A stretch of 64,000 nucleotides of DNA from Nephrotoma appendiculata (GCA_947310385.1 OX371224.1:18708777-18772776); one strand, 5' to 3'. Shown: positions 1 to 13,857, counted from the stretch's first letter. The notes: a model not told the origin generated them from the letters alone. Program-made: numbers and translations.

Positions 1-746
1 TCGCCATTTGGTACACAAAAATTTTAAGCAGTCCTGAAAAATATCTATTCATGAAAGGAAAAGCTAAATGAAGTTTTTGATGTCGATATGAACTTCGCAC
101 TCTGTGCGAATAAGCTTTTATGCTCAAAATGGGGTGTGGATCTCGTTAATTTTGATAATAAATAAATAGTTCCTGTGGAGCTGTATGAGATTCCAGGTGA
201 CCCAAGAGTTTGCCATGTTTCTTCTGAGATTATGGTCAGATCAGATTATGTGCCTTTACACTGGTTCCATTGATCTGGATATTATGCCACTATGATTGCC
301 ATCGTTGATGATTCCGTTGACATGTAGACCGTGTGCTCGTGGATGCCTACTTGGTTTGTCGAAATAAGTGGCCTGTGGGATGACGAAGCTCGTAGCTCAG
401 TGTGATTATTGTCGATCTAAAGCATCTTTTAATTTCTTCACCACCTCAAGGAATGAAAGGAGCATGTCTTTGAATTTGTCATAAGAGTTTGCGTTCAGTT
501 TTCTCAAACACAGTGGAAATTCCCTGTATCATGGAGTGATTTTGTCGTTGGCATCTTCCTGGAATATTTCCTCGTATCGCCGATACCACGCCTCGAATGT
601 TTGTCTCTCATTTGAATCGTAATGAAAAATCTGAATGCTATTAGCAAGGCTTTCCACTCATTCTTCTTCATTTGGTAGGTTTAGGGATGCAAGAAATTTT
701 TCTGCTAACCATTAACGCACTAATTAAGTTTTCCATTTCGGCCATC
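1..746 (-). pseudogene. Ty3/gypsy gag and protease remnant
   Basis: Read on the minus strand, a start-like MAEMENLIS at about 746 leads into a degenerate capsid region. Around 480-640 the pattern QTFEAWYRRYEEIF followed by LRKLNANSYDKFK resembles the gag capsid domain of insect Ty3/gypsy elements. Nearer the left edge (about 180-320) a decayed aspartic-protease-like stretch with TIISEETWQTLGSP can be read after frame changes. Several stops and frameshifts break the frame, so it is not functional. The rest of pol would lie outside the left edge. Assignment rests on recognised motifs only. Confidence 0.55.
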
Positions 747-2279
747 GTTGCGAGTTTTTTTTTATTTTAAATAAACTTATTTCACCGTTTTATTGTATTT
801 TGTGATAACAGTTATGTTCGGACTGACGGACATTACCAACCTTTTCATAATAATGTACCGTTTGCCCGCTAGGGTAAGTTCTCAGTTGAGAAGACTGTTC
901 TGAACCAGTTCTGATTTATTGAAACCAAAAATTAAGAATATATTTTCCTTTCCTCCTTAAAAACGACGTTTTTAAATTTTCGTAATAAATAAATAAATAA
1001 AAGGAAACAATAGGCAGATTACGGATCCAGAAATGTAGAATGTAGGAAAAGAAATGGAAGTACATGAATGATAATGTAAGAATGCAGATAGGTACATTAG
1101 GAGTCGAGCAATGCTAAAATAACGGGCATCCAAAGATCAGATTGCGGTAAATATTATTCGTATTTCTTGACGTATGATCTGATCCGGTTCAGTTCATGTC
1201 TCGTGAAACAACACAAGGGTGCTTATTCAAATCAAAATTTGTGATCCAAAACAAATTTTAGTTTTCCGTAGAAATAGGTTTCCTAAAATCTTTTCTGAAT
1301 AAAAATTTAAAATAACACAAACCTTTTAATTGACGAATTTGATCTACTGAACGGTACTGATCAGGTGCAATTAGCTATATTAAAGATTTAAGATCGACCT
1401 GTCTATTAATAAATAAATACCATATCTTGAAACCAGAATGAATCTATCTGGGGTAGCTGCCTTTAGTACCAGTTCCCTCCATCGAAACTCCTGGACATCA
1501 TTCAATTTTCGTCTAATAAATGTTACCTTTAAGCTCAAAGATTGCACAGAAATCTAGAATAACATATCGAAGTAAAACCAAAATTTTTGGTAGGCATACC
1601 AACACCGTAATTAGTTTTTTGTTGTTGTTCGAGCAATAAAAAGTAAAAAACGAAAGTGACTTTTGATGAGGACACAAATAATCGTAACACTTATAACGAA
1701 AACTTTCTTTTTTATGAATCATGACTTGACCAGCTTGTGACTTACACTAGAATTTGACCCAGACAAATACATTTAAAAGACTCAGTTAATTTATTTTTGT
1801 TTAAACATTTTTATTATACTTTTCTTCATGTTTAATTGATTTTTACATAATCTCTTACATTTTTGTTTAAATTTAAACAAAAAACTTAAAACATCTTAAA
1901 TTATTCTTCCTTACATTCACATAATTCTTGTATAACCAAATAATACTTTTTCGTTCTTAAATAACAACTTAGTTCTATAACACCTTCACTAAAGTATGCA
2001 TTAGTTTTATTTACAACTTAAAATATTGTTTATTTAATTATTTATTATATTTAGGTGTTGGAATGTTCTTCGTTGTGCGAACAATAATTCATTCGCTTCT
2101 TATTTTTATATTAACTGCCAATTCAATAACTTGTTATCAATTATTCAATAATCCATTTGGATAACTAATTTTTTGTTATTTTATGTACAATATTAATTAA
2201 TTAATTCGAAAATATTCCGAAATGATTTGTAATCCATTTAGAGTTCCCTCATTGCCCTCTGGCATTCTGTTTAATCAAT
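747..2279. other. Intergenic, 3' flank of Gadd45
   Basis: AT-rich sequence without a supportable gene. The part next to 2280 is the 3' untranslated side of the minus-strand Gadd45 gene; a minus-strand AATAAA lies at 2041-2046 and could be its poly(A) signal. Nothing else recognised. Confidence 0.4.
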
Positions 2280-2810
2280 TCACGATTTTGGTAATTGAAT
2301 AACTGGCTGCTTTGGCGCATCCCAATATTCTTCACAATAATCAATCAAGTCATTTTCTAGATTGGAAATAATTTCGGTTTGCGTGTTATTATTCCAACTT
2401 CTTTGTACCAAGGCACACGATTCTAAAACGCCCGATCCAATAATTCGGCTAAGTTTCTCTGAACTATCAACCTGTAAATAATAATTAATAAAAATAATTA
2501 TTAGTCGACATATTAAAAATTATCAAGTTTCAATTTAAATTACCTTAATGATATAGATATCATTTTCGAAACAGTAAGCTTGAAGTAATACTTCATGCAT
2601 ATGGGTAGCCGTATCGCCTGCCTTTGGTGGAGCCATAAAGCAAAATAATGCACTGGTTGGCGCTTTCGCTAAACTTTTCACTGCCGCCGATAATCCACTA
2701 ATTACACGAGATTCAACTTGAGCCCTTAGAAGGGCTGATTTCACTGTACTTCCAATACTCATTTTCTTTTGTGGCATTTTTTCTTCACATAAATTTTGTT
2801 CTATAACCAT
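2280..2810 (-). CDS. Gadd45: GADD45-family stress-response protein, two exons
   Basis: Exon 1 is 2544-2810 and exon 2 is 2280-2471, joined across a 72-bp intron with a GTAATT donor and a TTTACAG acceptor, giving about 152 residues. The fold is the L7Ae/Gadd45 type: an RVISGLSAAVKSLAKAP helix, then ALFCFMAPP, then HMHEVLLQAYCFENDIYIIKV, which matches the conserved core of insect Gadd45. Exon 2 continues with SSEKLSRIIGSGVLESCALV and an acidic C-terminus. Family members bind and activate MAP3K (MEKK4-type) kinases in JNK/p38 stress signalling. The chosen start is the first ATG (2808-2810); the frame stays open upstream to a GTG at 2852, which is not a likely eukaryotic start. Single, intact gene surrounded by transposon debris. 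Confidence 0.88.
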
Positions 2811-3092
2811 ATTGTTAAAATTATTGTTCAAAACACTTGCGTATGAAATCACTTGAGTTGCCAGTTTGATTATTTAAGTTCAAAAAACTTTAAAAAATTT
2901 CTTTTCAATTATTATTATTTAACACAATTGTTTATTATTTGTTTTTATATTTTTGTTATTTCACTGATAATCCAAATTCGAGATTTCAAGGTTCTTTTAT
3001 AAAATCCAATTGATGATGAAATTTATTTTATATTAAAATATTTATTTTATTTGCTGTGCGCGCTTTTTACTCTGCTGTGTTTTATTTCACAA

Positions 3093-3126
3093 TGAATCGT
3101 AATGGGCGCGTGTAGTATTTATATAC
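3093..3126 (-). promoter_or_regulatory. Core promoter of Gadd45 (TATA plus initiator)
   Basis: On the minus strand GTATATAAATAC occupies 3115-3126. About 31 bp downstream is TTCATTG, an initiator-like sequence whose A falls at 3093. Spacing fits a TATA promoter driving the Gadd45 exon that starts translation at 2810, implying a 5' UTR near 280 nt. A strong TATA box suits an inducible stress gene. Transcription start is inferred. Confidence 0.6.
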
Positions 3127-4261
3127 TGTTATCCCCACCTAAATATTTGCGTTAGTAGAAAATATAAATTTAATACGAACTACATGTGTGTATATGAAAA
3201 AATGTATAAAAACGTTGTGTATTTTTTCCAACGAAATTCCGGATTTACCCGAAATGAATTTTTATATTTTTTATTTATGAAATTTTTATGTTCTTGGAAA
3301 ACGACTTATCGTTTTTATAAGTAATCGTAAATGTACCTACACATATATATTTGACATAAGAAGCAAGTGTGTTTTTTATATGAACGAGTCGATGAATCGT
3401 TTAGATTTTTTTTAGACACATCCCTGCGTCTTGTGTACCGTTTCAATATGAGTAATATCGTTTTGATAAGATTTTTTTATCTTAAATGTATCTTACTGAG
3501 TCGTAAATACTTTCAAATAACTTGGGTAAAAAGTTGGTTCGGATATCAATGTCTAAATATGCAAAATAATACTACATTTCAAATAAAGTGACTTATTTTT
3601 CCAAAAACTAAGTAACCAAAAGAGATTGAGGTCGTCAACATACACGACTATAGTTTAGTGCAGTTTATACTCAAATTGGTTTATTTGGTTTTCTACAGTC
3701 GTAACTGCACCTATACTGATTAAAAAATTCCAAACGATGTTTAAAGTTTTGATATTGCACAACGATTATGTTTAATCGTGTGTTTGGTACGCTCAAAATA
3801 TACTGTAATTCTTTATCGATCCAAACTAATTAGCTTTTCGTTCGACGTGACTAGAGTTTGTGGATCGAGCCAGCTCGAGTCAAAAAGCTCGAGCTGGCTG
3901 GCTTCTTAGTTTTTACTTTATGCTACTTAAAACGATTTATGTGGCAATTTTTTAATTTTCTCTGCGATGCGCGTCTAATACGATAATAATTTACTTTATC
4001 CAATTCTCGAACACATTCTTCCTACACACATTTGAACGCACTCTTGTAATTCTAGTACTACAGTATGTGTATGATTTGAAATGCGTAGTACCGTTAAAAA
4101 TTTTGACATAAACCAAAACATTGAAGTAAATAGATTTTTAAATTCTTTTTTTATTTGTGTGAAGTAAACTATCGGGTAAACGTTAAAATTGTTGGATATT
4201 TATTTAAAATTTTGATAATATCCTTGTGCAAATAAAATTTTAAATATATTATCCCACAATA
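3127..4261. other. Intergenic between Gadd45 and hAT remnant
   Basis: No gene supported. The small open frame at 3367-3591 has no recognisable similarity. The region contains a strong GC-rich hairpin at 3868-3899, listed separately. Confidence 0.4.
3868..3899. repeat. 12-bp perfect inverted repeat, 8-nt spacer
   Basis: AGCCAGCTCGAG at 3868-3879 is the exact reverse complement of CTCGAGCTGGCT at 3888-3899. It is a GC-rich hairpin in an AT-rich setting, 360 bp upstream of the hAT remnant. It could be subterminal sequence of that element or an independent site; neither is shown. Confidence 0.7.
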
Positions 4262-5790
4262 ATATGGAATCTGAAGTTTTGGAAACATTTTTCAAGGTGT
4301 ACGAAAGAGGCAATGGCTCTTACATGCAAAATATGTAAGAACAAGTTGTCATGCGGATCAACAACTTCTAGTTTAATACGGCATTTAGAGAGTACACACC
4401 AATTGAACATTAAAAAACGTAAACAAGATTTACAAGATTTTAACGACCCAACTAATGTGCAAGTGCAATTGCCCGGAACTTCTTCGCAGCAGAAAAAAAC
4501 ATTAACAAATGACAAATCAACCTTTGGAATATATAGTAGCAAAACTCGTGGCGTTGGGTGGTTTTACTATTCACGCCATCACAAACAGCAGTTTTATTCG
4601 TGGTTCTTTAAACAGACAAAATCTATATTTACCCAAATATCCAGTAGAACTAATGAAATTAGTTGAAGAAGTATTACGAAATCACAAAAAACAGTTGGTA
4701 TCTAAAATTAAAATGCAGACCCAAGACAAAAATAAATTTAGCCTTACTCTTGACGAATGGACCAGTACGCACAATCGACGCTACTTGAATGTTAATATTC
4801 ATGATTCTAATGGCGGGGTTTTTATTTTAGGACTAACAAGAATCTTGGATAATTGATGAGGAAAACGGAAACAATGCAAGTTATAGTAAACTGCCAAAAC
4901 TTTCTTCTTTTTGATTGTCGAACGAGATGGAGTTCGCTATGTACCATGATTGGACGCTTTCTTGTAGTTAACAGTAGCGTACAAAAGTCACTTGTTGATT
5001 TAAGTCTCCAGTATTTATTCATTGGAAACGATTTGAGAATCATCTAACACCTGTCAAATGTCCTTAAACCAAATAAACTGGCTGTTGAAGCATTAAGCCG
5101 TCGAGAAGCGAACTTTCTAACGAGCAAAGGTGTTTTAATGTTTTTAATTAAAACTCTCGAGAAAGAAAACTCCCATATTGCTAAGGAAATGTTAACCGCT
5201 CTTAAACACCGTACCAGTCAGCGTCGAAATAATGACATAATTCCTGTAATGAAGTTTCTGCAAAACCCACAATCATTAAAAGAAAAAAATTCTGATTTTT
5301 TTATAATGGAATCAAAGCAAAATTCTCAAAATTGTATTCAACGTTGCTTTCAATGACAAATTTTTCGCCAATAGTTTCAGATCCTGAGTTGCTGTTGGAT
5401 TGTTCACAGTGACTGATACAGACGAGACAATGGCACCTGCAAAGTGGGATGATTTATCAGTAATTCTTAACAGTAACATAGAAAAGTGATTGAAACCAAT
5501 GGAAATTCGGGAATCATTAGATGGATCATTGCTTGTAAATAAAATAAATGCATATACAATGTCAGGAGTTATTTCTGAGGATTTGAAGAAGGTATTGGAT
5601 TGTTTAAAAACAATACAACTGACCTCAACCGAAAGTGAACTCATTTTCTCTTTGGCTGGTAACGTGGTTTGTCTTAAAAGACATAATTTGTCTGATAAGA
5701 GTATTGAAACTATCTGGTTTTGTTATTTTTGCATAAACTTCATTCCGATAACTAACACATGGTTCTGGATTCAGATAACAAACTAACATC
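4262..5790 (+). pseudogene. hAT-family transposase remnant with BED zinc finger
   Basis: The N-terminus carries a BED finger: WKHFSRC, then CKICKNKL and SLIRHLESTH. Next come hAT catalytic-domain pieces such as FSLTLDEWTS, a region ending in CRTRWSSL, and at the C-terminus (about 5600-5700) STESELIFSLAGN followed by NLSDKSIE, which is the hAT dimerisation region. The pieces lie in several frames with internal stops (for example at 4854 and 5354), so the gene is dead. A large middle part appears deleted compared with the usual 600-700 residue hAT transposase. Terminal repeats and the 8-bp target duplication were not identified. Confidence 0.75.
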
Positions 5791-5877
5791 CCAATTCTGC
5801 TACAGAAGAAAACATTAAAGACAACTGGTCATCTTTAAAGTTTTATGTTTTCGTTTGTATATGGTAATTATAAACAA

Positions 5878-6010
5878 GCGCTCCAGTGATTAAAGCTTCG
5901 GCATTAGAATCGAGATGAATGGGGTTCAAACCTACCAGAAGCAGGATGCGAAAGTGAATTTTCTTTGTCAATTACGATCGGTGATGCATGATGAACACAA
6001 CTATGTCCTT
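5878..6010 (+). repeat. Diverged tRNA-derived SINE copy (family A)
   Basis: The stretch CCAGTGATTAAAGCTTCGGC followed by GGGGTTCAAACC parallels the A-box/B-box head of the better copies at 19755-20034 and 57709-58007. It is short and diverged; the right limit is approximate. Confidence 0.5.
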
Positions 6011-8904
6011 CGGTTAGACCCTTCTGATATGACCTTCTGTTTCTGTTGAAATGGAGCTTGCAATGTGCAATGAAAGGAAAAAATTATTTGGAATCTCTCA
6101 ATATCGTTGAAAAAGCCTTAAAGAAAAATATAAAAAATTTCTAAACACCTTAGTACTCAAACCTACCGTTGTGGCGTTGGAGGCAGTAACAACTTTGTAA
6201 CTCTGTCGTCTTCTTCACGATTGGAAAAGGAATTATCAGGCACGGTGGCCTTATTTAAAATGAATTCTGCTTATTGAAGAAACTTCCTATGTAAACATAA
6301 AGAAATACGTCATCTGCGCCAACAAATGTTAATTTTGATATGAAGATCCTTTCCGGTAAAATAACTTGCAAACTCCTGCTACCTCCAAAACATTATTGTC
6401 TTATTGTTGTTAAAACATGTCGTTTTCAAAGGATATGTTGAAATGGTTTCGAAGTATCAAATCTTCGATGGAGTTTCAAAAGATATATTTTTGATCAGAC
6501 GTTTTAATTTCAGGTTTAGATGCGAGCTCTCGTAAACTGGATGTAAGGCAGAGATTCATGATGGAGAAAGCAGTTGCGCTAGCTGTCCACTAAAATTTGT
6601 ATCAAGTAGATTCATCTTATGGTGTGCATAAAACTCACTATCGGTAGTTATCACAGTCGGGATGTTTATTGCGAATATTATCACATGTATCTGCAAAAAC
6701 CTCGAAGACAATCAATATGGTACTGTTTTTTGTTGGGGAACCTGTATAAACAAATGAAGAATGGAACTTAATATTAAGTAGAATTTTATTAACTAAAGAG
6801 GTAGAGTACAATGTCGACTAAACGAAAAAACCATGGTTGCACATTGGCAACTTGAATGATGCCTACCTAATTTATCTTTACAAGAATTATGTCTTGAGCT
6901 GCGATATTAAAAGGCATGTTTGGTTAGACAACATGCTCTTGGTCTGTGTAGGAATGGCTTCGTTTCTGAGGTAGGAGTCCCAACCTTCCGCATTAACCGG
7001 CCGTAACTCCGCTGCGCATAAACTGTTTACTTATAGATGTATCACGATATAGCTTAATATTTTCCATGAGACGTTAATTATATACTTTTGTAATCATTAA
7101 TTGCTCGCAAGTTGCAATTATGTTTAAGCGTATATGCTGCCCGGTGAACCATGGTACTAAGTAGATTACAATGTAACGAGTTTATATTACTACGAGCTGC
7201 AACTGCGTGTTAAAAAAACTTAAGTATAATAAATACGTATTAAAACGGAAAATGCCACAGATCAAAACATGAAAAAAATTTCCCTTACTTAAAAGTAGAC
7301 TGTCAAATACTCGTACAAATAATACATATTAGACCAAAAAATTACTCGTTACCGCTAAAGGTATAGTGGGGTCGCCCCCGGTCATGTTTTGACGTTGGTT
7401 TTAACCATAATCAATTTCCGTTAATCGTTTGCTGCTACTTGTCAAGAGCGTGTTCGGAATTTATACCAAAGGTCAACTGTTCATAATACACGCTCATCAT
7501 TCTAACACATACATTCATATATATAAGAGACACACGAGAGTGTAATAAACTTCTACTAAGTACTTTAAATTGTATTTTGTTTGATGTCATTCCATTCAGC
7601 ATGGCTCGTCCCATTGACGTATAAACAATTGTTGTGTTTGTTATTAATAAGAAGTCTGGTATTGCCTATTATTAAGCGTACAACAAATTTTGATATATGA
7701 TACAAAGTCGTATTGTAATATACGCAACTATCATTTAGCACTTTGATTTAATTAAAACCTTAACTTGTTTATGAAATTTCCGTTTATTTTGAAATGTTGT
7801 TTGTCCAACAAACTTTATAAGTCTCGTGCCATATTCATGCATGTACTAACGAGATTCGATTTGCGTCGAGGCCACTCGGTGCAGGCATCTTTGTAATGCG
7901 TCAAAATCCCTAAGTTAATTGTTCTGTTATTTTTATTATTATTATATTTTTGAATGAATTGACGTTTAATTTGTTTTAGTAAATTTTTTCTTATTTGTAA
8001 ATAAGTAGCACATGAAGATCATAATATTATTGTTTTTTATTATTGATAAACATATTTTGTAAAGGTTAATGCAAGCCATCAATATATCTATTATATTAAT
8101 ACTAAATCTACCTTCCAAAAATATTGTTTGTGTTTGAAATTATCGCATTCAAATTAACTCGTATAACAAATCAATAAAACGTTTATGGGGTTCAAGTTAC
8201 TTCAAATAACTTATGATACTACACCGATTCTTATCTTAATTGTTTCCGTTGTTGTTATGCCAATACGTACTTAGTGCTTTGTATCTCTAAGAAATTTCAA
8301 TTGGCCACACTGATAGTGATAATATTCTTATTTTTATCAATAATTTTTTTGACTCAAGTATTTTGGCCAAAACAAATCATCAATTATTAATGACACAATC
8401 AGTAGTTGCCCAATTTTTGATAATTTATTGTAGATTATTCTTGAGATGTTAGGCAAAAATTGTGTTATCTGTATTCCGCTGGTAAAAACCATTAATTCAT
8501 GCTTATTTTGTATGTATTTTGATAACAAATCTGGAATTTGTTTTGTTTATTGTTTGCAATGTTATGTATTTCTCAAACTGTTTTTAAAAACTCGATTATC
8601 TCCTAGGTTTGTACATAATTCTTCAGAAAATTTCCGAAACAATAATCGCAATTTGTTTGTTAGTTTAACCTGAAAACTTTCCTAATTACTGTTGTTTAGT
8701 AAAATAACAAGAAATTGTTAGATGCGGCTATTCAGCGTAATAATTTTATTGTAAATCGTTTACTCTTAAATTGCGAATTACGGATTGATAGCCAAGGCCA
8801 TACTACGATGTTCTTATTTTCTTAATTACTTAATTTTTCAGAATATTAAAATTCGCGCAATGTGTACTACATAAGAAAAATTTCTTAAGAAAACCGAACG
8901 TTCG
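6011..8904. other. No gene recognised
   Basis: AT-rich, only short open frames without recognisable products (8337-8528, 8446-8673). A stretch near 7440-7630 with a CATATATATAAG TATA-like box followed by GTGTAATAAAC resembles a solo LTR, but no matching partner or terminal inverted ends were seen. Confidence 0.3.
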
Positions 8905-9262
8905 TAAAAATAAATTTCATTTTTGCCTTGAAAATTATTTAATTTCGTTTCACGATAATAAAATTGCGGTCAAAATGTGTGTAGAAAAACTCGTTAGTCA
9001 CTTATAATGGAAATGACAATTTGTGAAAATAAATGTATGGTTAACTGAAAATCTGCTTAGACGACCCGTGTACTGATGACATGAGACAATTTAAACTTTT
9101 CTCCGAATTTTCTATTTATGTTTTTCTCGTTTTATGTTGAATGAAATTTATTTACGAATTGAAGTGCGCTTGTAACTTATCTTTATTCAAATTTTTCTGT
9201 TTTACTTTAGGGTGAATCACATTCAAATGTTGATAATAGTAATTTTATAACAGGCAAGTGGC
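8905..9262 (+). repeat. Repeat module, copy 1
   Basis: About 350 bp sharing a series of conserved blocks with 12500-12860 and 13858-14245: ACTCGTTAGTCAC, GAAAATCTGCTTA, CTGATGACATGAGACA and GTTGATAATAGTAATTTTAT. No coding capacity. It could be an old LTR or a non-autonomous element; the type is unknown. Confidence 0.75.
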
Positions 9263-12200
9263 TCACCGCGGGGAAAAGTTATTAGTGTTGTTTAAAACTT
9301 GTTAAGCGAATTAATTAAAACGCGACCCAGGTCAGCGTTCGAAAGAAACTGAAGGTCAACGTGTACCAAAGAAGGTGAAGTATGACAAGAATCTAAATTA
9401 TTCAAACTCAGATGCTGAGTTCTTATTACTTCGCCAAATAGCACAAACGTGCGAAAGGCGCCATGAAAACCTGATGATAGAAATCGTTTCTCTTAAAACG
9501 ATGCTAGTGAAACTAAAAATACGAAATAATAATAATAAGACAAAGACAAAATGGATAATTATTACAGCATGAAATAAGACACCAGCTTGTCAACAAAAGC
9601 GATTACCGGTTACTGTTGATTCTTCCACTTATTTAAAAGAATTTACAGAAACCGTGGGGTTGGAGGGCCACCGAACCAGTAATTGGTCACAACCTTAGCA
9701 TATCCAAATCGCCTAGATCAAAAAGTTTTTAAGCTATATAGAACTATTGCAAAGAATAAAGAGACTGCTCACACCAACTAAAACCGCATGATGCTAACGT
9801 ATGGAAGATTGGACGTAGACTGGTTACGATGCCATGTGAGTGAGATTGTAACTCCAACTATAGCTGCTTTAGGTGCCAGTGATACGGCCATGTTCCAAAA
9901 AAGTCAGGGAGCGTATTTACTGACCACAACATGATCACGGTTGTAAAGGTTGCCCATATAAAGAAAAACCTGCATTTACGCAAACTGCAAGGAACTGGAA
10001 AAACCACATGGTGATAATAGCCAAGTAGGTTACTAATAGCATCTAAATACCAATAAAACCTGAAGCTTATGCCAATTTTAGTTTTTGAGCTTTCAATTTA
10101 TTTGTTTAAGATTTATTACTTTTCTCGAATACTCCTAAATGTTGATAATACAATGCAAATACTTACAGTCGAAACAAATAGTTTTTCTACGTAGTACACA
10201 GATAAAATATTGTTTTTAAGGGATACAAATGAATGACGCCAACTGTACTAATACGTGTTTTGACAACTGTGCAATACATTCTTATTTTAGCTGCTAGAAT
10301 ATTTTAAAATACAATATCATTTGGTCACAGCGGCCGATTCCATTGCTCGTATGGAGGTGATCTCAACATAGTTAACGAATGTTGGTATAATAACTTAATT
10401 CCCGGGAAAAGAGGAGCTAAACGAAGTAAAAGTTGGTGGAAATCTAATCTAAGGAAACTTAGATGTTGTAGCGGTTAAAATATTGCAATCAAAATATTCT
10501 AATAGACCATATCGCAATCGCAAATACTACATCTTTCCACAAACTCATCGCTAAAGGCCTTATTCCATGGAAAAAAATCTGCTGTCAGCAAAAATAAAAG
10601 TGAGAAAAAATATAGATTTTACTGGCTGCGTACGAAACAAAAAATGTCAGCAAAATTTTACTGAGAAAATAATTGTGATGGTGTTAGTGTGCTGCCAGAA
10701 TACTGCTATAAAAAAAGTAGACTGAAGTATTTTTCCATATTGTATCAGTATGGCCAAGGCTATTATAAAAACATACGAAAGTATTGGTTAATAGTGGAAG
10801 TTTTTGAGATATTGGTCAAAAACTGAAAATAACTTATATGGCTATAGAAAATCAAAAAATTATAGTGAAAATTCTAATCCATAAATTTTGTCCGAAATCG
10901 CTCTGTACGCGATGCATATTTTACAAAATATAATTAAGAAATAGCCCTCCCTCCAGTTCAAAATTTATTTATATCGTGTAAAATGTACAGATACCAGTTT
11001 TCATATGGACTGGAATGTAATAGTCAGTTTAGTCCAGCACGAACAGATCCTAGAATTTTGTCCAAAACTTACTTTAAAATCCTTGATCAATATACTATCC
11101 AAATTTCATCGTAATTCTTTAAGAAATAGCGGAAAGACGGAATATTGTTAAATTTCGAGATTTCATATACCGAAAAAAGAGATACAAAATGAATAAAAAA
11201 AATTCCAAAACAAAACAAATTCTCTTTAGTGATGGTGCCGCCACTTCCGGCGAGTAGCGTAATCTCTTATTTTCCGCGGTCAAATTTCCGCTATATTATA
11301 CAGCATGTTATCGGGGCAATTTGGGCAGATTACAGAACTTAGTCTAAACTAGTACCACATACAATCAAATTAGATTTTTCATTTGAACTAAAAAGTGAAA
11401 ACAAAACAAACTTCTGATAATTCCAATGTCATCGTTGTGTGATTTTTCATTAAACTGTGTATATACTTATACGCAAAAAAACAAAATATTTTTGATTGTA
11501 TGCGGCTATTTACAGAAAATGAAATTGCAGTTTAAATTTTTACGTTTACATAGGATGAAATATCTCTTTTAGGTTGTCTCTGCAAGTACGATCTCAATTT
11601 GTTTAAGAAATGACTGAGTTCCTTGACATCGGAGACCAATAAATTTGACATTTTTTTTTTTTAAATATTGAAATTTTATTTTGCTAATTTTCATAATTTA
11701 AAATAGTTATTTCTCCACCGCTTCTCGTGGTGAGTAGAGTAAACTGCAATTATATTCTGGTAAATATCCGCTATCTTAGATAGCATAAGGAAGTGCTATA
11801 AAATAATGCTTTCCTTTTAAGTTCTATCGAACTTTCTTTTATTCGTAATTCTCCATTATTCTTGGTTGAATTTCCCAATTCCGTAGTTGTATTGATATGA
11901 TTTGCCTAATTTTGAGTTAACTTTGGTTGAGTTTCCTTGATATGAGTTCCAATAGTACGAACTTCCATCGCAAAGTTCTCTTTATTAGGATGTACGAGGT
12001 TGGTGTGATAAATGTTTAATAACGCTATCCATGTGTCACTAGTAACAACTTCTTTTGTTTGAGGTGAAGCATGTTCTTTTAAACGGAGTTAGTCTACTTT
12101 TTATGACATTTGATTGAATAGTTTAGTTATTTTCTTATTTAAAATGTTCAAAACCAAAAAATATCATCGATGAGATGAACCGTTTATAATTACATAGAAA

Positions 12201-12499
12201 ATTTTGAATAGCTTCCCCATTCACCATATTCATCTGATCTAGATCTAGATTTTCCTACTTCCAAACATAAAGAAATTGCTCGGTGGAAAGAGATTTGGGA
12301 CCAATGTTGAAATAACTACTCCTAAAAAGAGACTTATGTGTTCAAATAACATAAATTTTATTTAAAAAAAATTATGTTTAATGTTTCATTCTAAAGTCTT
12401 ATCAATCCATATCCTTGTACTGGACAGTATTTCCGTTAAATAAATAACCTAGAAATTCTCCGTTCACTTTGCGTCGTATATTTCCGGATCATTTGATTA
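9263..12499. other. No gene recognised; decayed repeats
   Basis: Contains a 65-residue open frame at 9375-9572 and a short coding-like stretch near 9790-9900, neither recognisable. The blocks near 11240-11310 and 11715-11790 resemble each other and the sequence at 60297-60350 (GAGTAGCGTA, CTTATTTTC), so they are probably copies of one interspersed repeat. Confidence 0.35.
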
Positions 12500-13400
12500 A
12501 ATAATTCGAAATTCTTGCTTTGCCTTGAAAATTATTACATTTTCGGTTTATGCAATCAAAATGTGTATGGGTTGTGAGAGAAAACTCGTTAGTCACTTAA
12601 TAAACGCAAATAATATTTGTGAAAATAAGTAGATATCAGAAAATCTGCTTAGACGACCGGTGTTCTGATGATATGATACATTTAAACATTTCTTTGAATT
12701 TTCTATTTATGTCTTTATCATTTTATTGTTGAATGAAATTTATTTACGAATTGTCGGGTGCTTGTAACTTATCTTGATTCAACTGTTTTACTTTGAGGTG
12801 AATCACATTCAGATGTTGATAATAGTAATTTTATAATAGACGCAAGTGGCGCACGATCAATTTGTGTAACGATTGAGTCACTATATTATAGATAATTAAA
12901 CCCCAAATATAAATTTTAAAGGCATCATTTTGGAAATTAAAAGGTATAACTACAAACGAGGAGTACAGTTGTTGGTTTAGAATTCAACGAACTATGCGCC
13001 CTTCTGATTACTAAATGCGATCAGGTATACTCATATTATAATTCGAAGCGTATAGTGGATACAGAATAATATTGGAATTCGTAGTAATCAAAAATCAAAG
13101 AATTATTATCACTCTGCTTCAATGGAAATTGACCAATTTTTTGGACTGACACAAGTGCAGTCACTAAATTTTTCGGTTGGCAGATAGCTTCTTTTCAATG
13201 TGGTACCTTGTAAGGGGTATGTACCTTATTTTATGAACATGAATTTATTAAAATAATTCCTCTATGATAAGCGTTCTGAACAAACGAACTTTGATTTATG
13301 TCTGAACATGATTCATAATAAACTCTTGAAATTTGTTAATAAATTTGATTTTATCTTGGATAAGATAAGTTTTAGTACGCCTGTTCAATAAATAATTGTA
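12500..13400 (+). repeat. Repeat module, copy 2 (long unit)
   Basis: The first 360 bp match copies 1 and 3. The end of the unit (13330-13400, AACTCTTGAAATTTG then AATAAATTTGATTTTAT) matches 14588-14650, so copies 2 and 3 belong to a longer unit of about 850-900 bp that is tandemly arranged with about 450 bp in between. Confidence 0.65.
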
Positions 13401-13857
13401 CATATCGATTACTTGATGTATGCGTGAGGCTATCTGCATACGTGCACAATCGCGCTGAACGCATTTCGAAATGAAACAAACGTGAATTGCCTAAAGGTAC
13501 TTTTAGCACGTCCCTAAACCTAGCAGTCCAATCCAGCATAACATTACAAGTTACTATGGATAATTATAGGCTAATTAAATGCCCCATTAAAAACTGTTGG
13601 GCTATTCGTTCTAGAAAAAGAATTACGCTTTTCCACTTCAAAACTAGCAGAATCCAAATCGAAAATGGGATCAAATCCGAAATTACATGTAGGCTCATTG
13701 TGACCTAATCAAATGCCCCATTAAAAACTTAATGCTTGGTTCTGCCGTGCTTTGCCTTAAAAGTAAAATTGAGACAAATGAAATTCACCTGGCAGGTATT
13801 CTTCGTACACCTAATTACGAATCATTTGAAGTTGTCCAATTTATAGTTGTGGAATAC

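Noticed and set aside
2811..2852. Upstream extension of Gadd45 to a GTG start
   Set aside because: GTG is not a usual eukaryotic start; the ATG at 2810 begins the conserved-looking protein.
13487..13708. 73-codon open frame between repeat modules
   Set aside because: Contains an internally repeated AATGCCCCATTAAAAACT block and no recognisable domain; probably repeat-derived.
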